Assembly (NCBI GenBank): GCA_949752795.1
Contig: OX457074.1
Coordinates: forward strand, 30,365,980 to 30,429,979
Reading direction: 5' to 3'
Origin: Hyperoodon ampullatus
Taxonomy: Eukaryota > Chordata > Mammalia > Artiodactyla > Ziphiidae
Length of the DNA: 64,000 nucleotides
Under the pieces are notes generated by a model. That model saw only the letters and a list, made by a program, of their open reading frames with translations, was not told where the DNA came from and did not search any database. This document shows positions 57,101-64,000 of the stretch, piece after piece. Numbering within the stretch: position 1 is the first letter of the stretch; each line of letters opens with the position of its first letter. The position numbers and the translations under genes were made by a program.

Positions 57101-60100
57101 TTTTGATCTGCTGGGCCTGCTCTCGGAACTGGTGCAGGCAGGGCGGAGACCGAGGGAAGGTCTCCTCGTTTGCCAGGTTGCTTTAACTTTTCTCAAAACC
57201 AGTCACAGCCCATGATCTCGACGTGACTCTCAGGCCCAGGAGGGAGGTAGCGGTTGTCCCAGACCTGGTGAGGTCTGAGGTCTCCTGGCAGAGCTGGGAC
57301 TGGAAGCCGGGGCCCTGGCTGGCTCCATGGCCCCCAGATGGCAAGTACTGGCCCAGCCCGGAGAAGGGCCTGGGGTCCAGCCAGGCTGCCATGAGCAGAG
57401 GCTGTGGGATCCACGGACCCAGATGCCGGGGATGGGGTGGCCGTGGTGCCCAGGGGGGCAGGTCAGGGGGGTCTCCGGCGGGAGGCGCCAGGCAGAGGGA
57501 GCACCCGACCGAGGCTGGGTGGACGTGAGGGGCCACGAGGAGGCCCCTGAGCAGAGGACGGACAGGATGTGACTCAGCTTCCACGGGGGGCGCAGGGGCC
57601 GGCGGAGGTATGAAGTGGCTAGATTCCGGGCATGTTTTGAAAGCTGTGCCCACGGGCCTGCCAGAGGTCAGAGCAGAGGCTGAGAGACGTATGAGAAGGG
57701 CCTCGGGGGGTGGCCGTCTCCAGGCAGCGTGGGGCAGTGGGGACTGGGCGGCCTCTGCGGTCACTGAGGCCCAGGTGTTCCAGGGCTGTCCGCTGGCGTC
57801 TGGCTCCTCCGCAGCCCAGGGAGGTGTGGGGCGGGGAGAGGGGTCAGCGTCGCGCCCTTTCCCTCACACGCAGCCACGTCTGCCCCGCGGCCCGATACCC
57901 TTCTGCTCCTCTCAGCCGCAAGACCCGGGGCCCCAGACAGCTCCACACATGCCGAGCTGCTCCAGAGCCTCGGTTTCCCTGTTTGTCGACGGGGCTGTGA
58001 GAACCCTGCCCATTTTGTAAGGTTCTCGTGAGGATTGGTGTGTGCAGGGGCTGAGTGCGCCCCACCAATGTGAGCTGCAGCTGTCCTGTCCTGGTGTCCC
58101 CAAGGGCGTGGGGTCGGGCTCCGGGGAGGCACTGGGCGTACAGGAGCCACGAACCGGCCTCCAGCTCCTGCTGTGCATCTGGCACAGAGAACAGCAGGAG
58201 TTTGTGGGGCAGGTATTTCTTGGGCATCTGCCACGGCCCGGGCACCGGGGATGTGGTGGTGACCGAGCCCCTGGGACCACCAGGAGCTGGCGGGGTGGAG
58301 GGGCAGAGAATCCCCCAGGCCATCCTGGGATCTGGTCCATCTGTGGCCCAAGTGGTCACTCAGGAATGCTGACGGAGGCGATGGGTGAGCAAGTGAGCGG
58401 GACCGGGAGCAGGCTGACAAGGGCTCCATACCCCGCCCCCTCTCTGCAGGGGGGCCACGGTGCAGAAGCGGAGGTCTGCGCAGTGCCTATGAAGCCCCGA
58501 AGTGGCCTGCTGCCCTGCGTATAAACATTCTGCCTCGGGGCCTTTACGCTGGCTGTGCCCTCTGCCCACCCCCTCCCCTGCTCTTCCCTCAGACGTCTGC
58601 TGCTCCCCAGTTACCCCTCAGCTCAGAGGTTTCCTCCTGGGAGGTCTCCCCTGACTACCCTGGCTAAATGCCCGTCTCCCCTGGCCCAGATTATTTTTTC
58701 CTTCATACACTTGAAACTTCCTGAAATAGTAACCCACGGAGTTGTCCTCAGCTCCTGAAACAGTGTCTGGGCCTTAGTGAACTTTTGTCAAGGGGAACAG
58801 GTGGACAGATGGGTGGATGGGATGCCTGGGCAGGTAGATGGGCAGGCAAATGGGGGCCGGATGGGTGGGTGGGTGTGTGGTTGGATGGACAGACAGACAG
58901 GCGGATGAGGAACTGAAGACTTGGGTTGGAGGAACTCCAGTTAAATGTTTTTCCAGCAGGAAAACAGGGTAGACCAGAGTGCCAGGCCTGAGAGGGCATG
59001 AAGGCCAGGTTGCTCTGCCTCCTGTGCCTGGCGTGGCTTTCCTGTGTGCCCCTCCTTCTGCCCTTCCCCAGGGTCCGGTGGGTGGTCCTGCTCTCTTGTC
59101 TTTTCAGGCTCTGGTTTAGTTGGCGACTTGCTGAGCTCTGCTCTTCATCCAGCGCTGGGCCTGGGGCTCCGAGACCCTCGGGCAGGTGCTCCGGTGGGGA
59201 TGCAGAGAGCTGGGCTTTGGGGGCGCCGGGGGCCCTGGGATGCTGGCACCCTAATGAGGAATGTTCTGTTACATCCATACTTTATGGACGCGGAACTGAG
59301 ACGCAGAGAGGCTCTTCCAGAACCAGCTCCCCAGCCGGGTTCCAAACGCCTGCACCTCCAAGGTCCAGGCCTCCGTGCCGGCTCGGGCCTCACCCTCCAA
59401 CCACCCTCCCCACAGGGTGTCACGACCGGGCTGTCCTGCTCTACGAGTACGTGGGCAAGCGGATTGTGGACCTGCAGCACACGGAGGTCCCCGACGCCTA
59501 CCGCGGGCGTGGCATCGCCAAGCACCTGGCCAAGGTAGGGGCGTGGGGGCTGCCCCCCACTCACAGGAGACCACGCCCCGGGGGCCGGGCCCCGCCCTCC
59601 CGCGGCTGCGGCCGCCTCGCCCCCTTCCCCTCCTCTCGGGGCCGGGCCCCGCCCTCCTCCCGCGGCTGCGGCCGCCTCGCCCCCTTCCCTCCCTCTCCGG
59701 GCCAGGCCCCGCCCTCCTCCTGCGGCTGCTGCCGCCTCATCCTCTTCCCCTCCTCTCGGGGCCGGGCCTCCGGGCCCCCACCACCACACGCACACACCTG
59801 CCTGGTGTGTGCTCACTGCCGGGACCCCATGTCTGGCACGTAGTAGGTGCTCCGTGAACCCTTGCTGAACAGGTGGACAGACATTGGAGTGACTTGGCTC
59901 TTGTCCCTGCATCCCCAGCCGCTAGGAGAGCAGCTTGGGCTTCAAGGGGCTTTGACCTGGAGCAGAGCTCGGCCTTGCGTTCCCCCGACGGCTGCTGGGG
60001 CCCAGCCCCTCCCCCTGCTGCCCCGCTGCTCCCTCCGCCCCCTCCCCCGGCCCCCTCCCCCCCCCGGCGGGGGACAGGTGTCTTTCAGTAGCAGCTCGAG

Positions 60101-61000
60101 CTGGTCTGTGGGCCCACCCCGTTACAAGCGAGGAACCCAGAGTTGCTACCTGGGTAACAGGAGAAGGGATCTGCCAGGGGTGAGGGCGCTTATCTGCAAA
60201 ATGGGAGAAGAGCCTGGAATCCTGTCACTAGAGGCTCTCGGGTTGAAACCCAGGGTCAGGTGTGGGCCGCTGGGGGGGGGGGGCTGGACGGTCAGACGGC
60301 CGACCAGGAGCCCAGGCGCCTAGTTGGCCCTCGGCCTTTGTCATCAGACCCTCCAGCTACACCCAGACTGTGCTGTACTGTTTCAGCAAACGTTTATTGT
60401 GCACCAGTGTGTACAGGGCACTGGGGCAGGGAGGTGCACCAGACCCACCAGGACGACAACTGCACGCTGACACCCCCACCCCCGGCTGCTGCTCTTGGGA
60501 TCCCTGTGAAAACTGAGTGACCTCTGCCAGGGGCGGAGGGAGCCCCGGGTGCCCTGACCCAGCCCATAGGGGAGGCTCCTGGAGGAGTGTCCAGTGAAGA
60601 ATTAGCGGAGAAGAGGAGTTTGGTGGGCACCCCGGCTCGCTGTGGAGACGGGCGGGCGGGGTTCTCCCAGGGCAGATCCGACCCTGGCCTCTCTCTTCCC
60701 TGCCTTGTTCCTCCGGCAATTCACCAGAGCTTCCTGCCCCGGCTTCCCGACTGTAACGGGGGTGGTGGCAGCACCCTGGCTCCATCGGAGACCCCAGGGA
60801 AAGCCCGGGGCCTGAGGGGCTGGGCCTCTGAGCCGAGGTGCCGCTGGGGGCCCTGACCGCTCTTCTCTCTGCCCGGCTGCCAGGCCGCTCTGGACTTCGT
60901 AGTGGAGGAGGACCTGAGGGCCCATGTCACGTGCTGGTACATCCAGAAGTTCGTCAAGGAAAACCCCCTGCCGCAGTACCTGGAGCGCCTGCAGCCGTAG
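53399..61000 (+). CDS. NATD1: NATD1, N-acetyltransferase domain-containing protein 1, complete in 3 exons
   Basis: A small one-domain protein of the GCN5-related acetyltransferase type (the short family related to bacterial YidJ-like proteins); its substrate is not established. Three exons of 106, 119 and 117 nt join to 342 nt (113 aa plus stop), the family's usual vertebrate length. The start [16 protein letters not shown] and the end PQYLERLQP match the mammalian protein as I remember it. The acetyl-CoA binding signature is visible as [10 protein letters not shown] (residues 64-73), preceded by the strand [19 protein letters not shown] (43-61). There is no signal peptide or membrane segment. 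The gene is divergent to MAP2K3, as in human 17p11.2. No disabling change is seen. A CpG-island start and a 2.4-kb 3'UTR complete the gene. Confidence 0.97.
53930..54100 (+). mobile_element. MIR remnant in NATD1 intron 1
   Basis: GGACTTTGGCTAAGTTGCC and CCAGTTTCTCCGTCTCTAC in MIR order; diverged. Confidence 0.55.
54111..54166 (+). repeat. (TAT)n microsatellite at a SINE tail
   Basis: About 18 uninterrupted TAT units directly next to the 3' end of a minus-strand SINE, the usual place for such repeats to grow. Confidence 0.97.
54167..54285 (-). mobile_element. CHR-type SINE, short old class, NATD1 intron 1
   Basis: On plus it runs from TTTGGCCCAGAGGCGCAG to CGCCAGGAAAGTCCC. Minus orientation, with the (TAT)n tract as its tail. 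Confidence 0.85.
55852..55977 (-). mobile_element. CHR-type SINE, short old class, NATD1 intron 1
   Basis: On plus (GTTT)n then GGCTGCGCTGCGCGTCATG to CCACCAGGGAGGTCT. Flanked by AAGGGCTCTTTG / AAGGGCTGTTG. Confidence 0.88.
58520..58790 (+). mobile_element. L2 remnant in NATD1 intron 1
   Basis: GGGCCTTTACGCTGGCTGTG, then CTCAGAGGTTTCCTCCTGGG and CCTGACTACCCTGGCTAAATG, in L2 order. Confidence 0.65.
58800..58915 (+). repeat. Degenerate (GGAT/GGAC)n tetranucleotide tract
   Basis: Imperfect tandem GGTGGATG, GGTAGATGGGCAGG, GGGTGGGTGGGTG and GACAGACAGACAGG units. Confidence 0.8.
59416..59534 (+). CDS. NATD1: NATD1 coding exon 2 (residues 36-75), acetyl-CoA binding motif
   Basis: The acceptor is CCACAG. 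The exon completes Gly36, then [13 protein letters not shown] onward to [13 protein letters not shown]. The donor GTAGGG follows directly. The frame remains open past the donor into intron 2. Confidence 0.97.
59584..59770 (+). repeat. 60-bp GC-rich minisatellite in NATD1 intron 2
   Basis: About 3.2 tandem copies: 59584-59640 (57 bases, lacking 3), 59641-59700, 59701-59760 and the start of a fourth. Each copy carries GCCGGGCCCCGCCCTCC, then GCGGCTGCGGCCGCCTC, then a pyrimidine-rich run. Because 60 is a multiple of 3, reading frames stay open through it. Confidence 0.9.
59771..60883 (+). other. NATD1: Remainder of NATD1 intron 2
   Basis: GC-rich, with a C/T-rich stretch (60001-60070) and a G run at 60273-60284. 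No recognised element or exon. Confidence 0.7.
60884..61000 (+). CDS. NATD1: NATD1 coding exon 3 (residues 76-113 and stop)
   Basis: The acceptor is CTGCCAG. The exon encodes [18 protein letters not shown] and ends [12 protein letters not shown], with TAG at 60998-61000. Confidence 0.97.
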   Translation, partial: AALDFVVEEDLRAHVTCWYIQKFVKENPLPQYLERLQP

Positions 61001-63375
61001 CCCCGGCCCCGCGGGGCCCGAGCCCGCCCACCAGACCCTCCCTCCGGGCCTCGCCCCGGCCTCTGCGTGCTCTCAGGAACCCTGGTCTCCACGGGGACAG
61101 ACTCAGAGTTATTTTTGTAAGGACGCTCGTCTGTGGCCGTGGCCCAGCTGCCGTGGCGAACGGGGCCCGGCTGTTCCTGCTCTGCAGACACCGTGAGGGC
61201 CCGCAGTCAGGACCGGAACGTGGACAGGGGCGTCCCTCTGGTCTTTCTGGGTCCCACCTGATGCTCCCCGCTCCGTGATGGGCAGGGGGGCTGATCTGGG
61301 GCCCTGCCAACATGCCCAGGCCGGGTCCTCTCCGCAGATGAGGAGCCACGAGGAACCTTGTGTGCCAGCTGCTGGGAGCATCGGGCCAAGCGTGCACGCA
61401 CACGTCTCCTTATTCCTTGCCACGCCCTTCAGCTCTGCAAGAGGCAGGTCCCCCGAGGCTGCCCTCCCCCCTCCAGCCCGAGTATCTTGGGGGTGCCGGC
61501 CTCTCGCTGTGGCTGAGCTTTCTCAGAGAGGGCCCTTCCGAGCTGGGGTGGGATGGAGAAAGCCGTCCTCCACAAACCATCCGCACCACCCAAGAGGAAG
61601 AAGCAGCTCTGCAGAGGGATTTCCTGTGCAGCCGCCAGACATCAGAGCGTCTCTGCCTTCCTGCGAGCTCGTGGCCCGTCAGGAGTTCTGGGGCCCCTCC
61701 CGGACCAGCCTTCCTGGGAACAGCCTGAGGAGCAAGCACCCCAGCACCCTTTGTCCTGTGGGGCCAGCCTTTCTGGGGGCTTCCTCTTGGGGGCTGGTTA
61801 GGGCTCAGGGTACCAGCCTCCTCTGCCGTGTTCCCCACGAGGGCTGAATCCACACCTGCTCTTCTGTGGGGCTGGAGGGGAGCCCAGGAGTCCGGTCCCT
61901 CTGGGGCTGAGGCGTGAGTGACGTGGCCCCTTCAGCCCTCTGGCTAGGGTGGGCTGCTTGCCCCATTGACGCCTCCCTGCCTGACCTCGGCAGGCATTGG
62001 CCTGTGTCCTCTTCCCACTCATCCGCTCCCAGTCTTGCACCAAGCCCCTCTCCTCCACTGCAGTGGCCTGGGGCCCCCAAACACCTGTGCACAAATGCCT
62101 TCTCACCTGGTGGTGGGAACCTCTCTGTCTGCGTGCCTGAAGCCCTGGCAGCCCCAGAGTCCCCGTCCTCAGCATCCCCCACCCTTCCCAGGTCCCAACC
62201 CCCAGCCCCCCTCTGGCCTCCAGGAATTCCTGAGAGGGCCAAGGGCACCCACCGCACTCCCAGCTCTGTTTGCAAAGGGATTTTGGGGGAGTCAGGGAGG
62301 CCCCTGGGCCTCTACTCTGCTGGCAGGAGGTGGGCTCGGCTGCTGGGCCCCCTCCGAGCCCGGGGGTGTCCCCTTCCTGGTGCAGCATAAGGAAAGAGTG
62401 GGTTGTAGGCCTGAGAGTGGACTGACGGGCAGCCCAGGCTCTGAGCCGTTTCCCTCTCCAGCACCACCCCCTCCCCGTCCACACAACCCTCCCAAGTTCA
62501 AGCACAGACTCCATCATGAGAACTCTCCAGTAGCTCAGCGAGCTGGTGCTGATCCCTCTGCAGCCTTTGGGGCAAGGGGCCCAGTTCCAGGAGGCGCTGT
62601 CTGTGGGAGGGTGTCCTGCAGCAGTGGCGCAGGGGACCCCAGGGCTGAGTGGCACCAGGGCCCGCCAACCCCCATCCCAGCCTGCACCTGTGTTCTAACA
62701 GCAGGTGACTCTGGGTGCCCAGCCAGCACGCAGACAAAACACTTAGTACTTGAACCAGGGGATGTGCGGGGCCTCCAGGGCCCCTGCAGCACTGGACCCA
62801 GGGACAGCTTGTCCCCAGTTTCTGTAGGTGCGACCCGGGCTTCCTTGCCTAGGGCTGCCTTAAAGTGCCGCTGCTGCTCCCCCTAGAGCCCTCGGCGGCA
62901 GCAGCGGCCAACTCTCCCGGGTCGGGCTGGGTCCACTGCAGACCCCTGCCCCGGAGCCCCAGCCCCCCTCTGCCAGCACGCCTAACCCCATCCCGCTGTG
63001 GCTGGCCACCCCACCCCACCCCAGTGCTACCCTGACTGACTGGCGTCCCAGCCTTGGCCCCCAGCCCCACCCATCCCGGGACACCCGGGGAACTCTTGCT
63101 CAGGAGGCAGGTCACGTGGGCCAGTTTGTGTGCCACTGGCAGGGCAGGGGGACAGTCAGAGACCCACCCAGGCCCCCCAAGCAGATCGTCCCCGAGGCCC
63201 CGTGCCCTCCTGCCACAGCTAACTTTGTGGGTCTCTCTTTCTCGCCCAGTCGAGACAGGTGGCCACTCACGTGCCTTTCCCACTCAGGACCTGCTGCAGG
63301 TGGCGTCTGGGCCAGGGCTGGTCTCCAGACGGATTGCATGACGTACATTTCAATAAAAGGTGTGACCCAGTGCAG
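61001..63375 (+). other. NATD1: NATD1 3' untranslated region
   Basis: About 2.4 kb from the stop to just beyond the only AATAAA downstream (63352-63357). It is GC-rich. A 306-codon open frame at 61966-62886 and frames antisense to it are explained by base composition, not by a known protein. Confidence 0.75.
63352..63357 (+). promoter_or_regulatory. NATD1: NATD1 polyadenylation signal AATAAA
   Basis: A canonical hexamer in TTTCAATAAAAGG, followed within about 30 bases by GT-rich sequence. It is the first AATAAA on this strand after the NATD1 stop. Confidence 0.8.
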
Positions 63376-63379
63376 CTCC

Positions 63380-64000
63380 AGGACTGCTTCTGGAAGGGCA
63401 GGGGCACTCCCCCGCCCCCGGCCCCTGCCTCTGCTCCACCCCGTGACAGTCGGGCTCCACCCAGGTTGGGAGGGGCCCTCAGGTGTGAGGGAGGAGTGAG
63501 AGGGCAGACCTGGCAGGTGCTCTGCGTTCCCGCATCCTAACTGGCGGCAGGGGAAGCAAGGCTCTGAGAGGCGCAGGTGGTGTCAGGATCTGGGGGCTTT
63601 GCCGGCACGGCCCGTGCCTCCTCCCAGGTACGGGCCCCTCTGAGGCCACAGTCATACCCCCGGCACTGGCTCCCCTCGCTGGGAGCAGCTGGACGGGGTG
63701 ACTAGGAAGAGGCCGTCAGGTCACATCTGCTGCTCTTAGCCCTGTCCCTCTCTCCCCAGGAAGCCTACCCTTGGAGCTCCTGGCCCAGGGGGCCACAGGC
63801 CAGGGGCAAGCGTCACTCAGAACACAGACGATGGAGAGCCTCCGGCATGGTGTCTGGAGCCTGAGGACTCCTGGATGGGGCGTGTTCCTCTAGGTCCACC
63901 TGGCAGGGGGGGGGAGGGGGGAGGGGACACGTCGCTGCCCCGACGGAGAGAAAGGGGCTCTGCGGTCACCAGGTCACCAGCCCTCCATCGTGGCCAGCTC
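63380..64000. other. Downstream of NATD1, nothing recognised
   Basis: GC-rich DNA without a gene, SINE or clear repeat. A G-rich run (63907-63926, [25 protein letters not shown]) could form a quadruplex. Confidence 0.6.

Larger units (their letters stand above)
53505..59415 (+). other. NATD1: NATD1 intron 1 (5.9 kb)
   Basis: Holds two short CHR-type SINEs in minus orientation (54167 and 55852), a (TAT)n tract, MIR- and L2-like remnants, and a degenerate (GGAT/GGAC)n tract at 58800-58915. Nothing coding was recognised. Confidence 0.8.

Noticed and set aside
58998..59843. 281-codon open frame covering NATD1 exon 2
   Set aside because: The conserved part is exactly exon 2 (59416-59534) with splice sites at both ends; flanks are intron. 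Kept only as a note on intron retention.
61966..62886. 306-codon open frame on the plus strand after NATD1
   Set aside because: Lies in the NATD1 3'UTR in GC-rich DNA where stops are rare; composition-driven Pro/Ser/Gly-rich product, no recognised domain, and long frames also occur antisense.
63380..64000. Search for TMEM11 exons, the next gene beyond NATD1 in human
   Set aside because: No frame resembles TMEM11; presumably further right.

Overview
This 64-kb window is genomic DNA from a mammal, very probably a cetacean (whale or dolphin). The species signal comes from about sixteen tRNA-derived SINEs of the cetartiodactyl CHR type. They include many near-intact copies of a short class that starts GGGCTTCCCTGGTGGCGCAGTGG and ends GTACCGC plus poly(A), a form I know from whale and dolphin genomes. 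Gene structure (GT-AG introns, CpG-island promoters, AATAAA) is vertebrate throughout.

Two protein genes can be rebuilt completely, lying head to head about 20 kb apart. MAP2K3 (MKK3, the p38-activating MAP kinase kinase) is on the minus strand from its ATG at 33251 to its stop at 11260. Twelve coding exons join in frame to 1,044 nt (347 aa plus stop) with all kinase motifs intact. NATD1 (a small GNAT-like acetyltransferase-domain protein) is on the plus strand. Its three coding exons between 53399 and 61000 join to 342 nt (113 aa plus stop), followed by a 3'UTR with AATAAA at 63352. The same divergent pair occurs at human 17p11.2 (from memory), so this looks like ordinary conserved synteny.

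Layout: 1-600 old LINE-like repeat; 600-10350 no recognised gene, with ancient repeats and two orphan CpG-rich islands (about 3.1 kb and 8.5-8.9 kb); 10400-33330 MAP2K3 with its 3'UTR, a 12.6-kb intron 1 and a CpG-island promoter; 33760-53100 intergenic, with a promoter-like GC-rich block at 40.5-40.9 kb, two long SINEs, several L1/L2/MIR remnants and a (CA)n tract; 53100-63380 NATD1; 63380-64000 featureless GC-rich DNA.

The two genes share no pathway visible here. MAP2K3 is a cytoplasmic signalling kinase; NATD1's substrate is unknown. I found no new system of the operon, CRISPR or toxin kind. The observations most worth checking are regulatory or evolutionary: loss of the internal ATG (codon 30) used for the short MKK3 isoform in human; a SINE upstream of NATD1 whose target-site duplication copied a CACGTG E-box; a perfect inverted pair of AP-1/NF-E2 sites in MAP2K3 intron 1; an orphan CCAAT/TATA/CpG block at 40.7 kb; and a 60-bp minisatellite after NATD1 exon 2 that keeps the frame open if intron 2 is retained.
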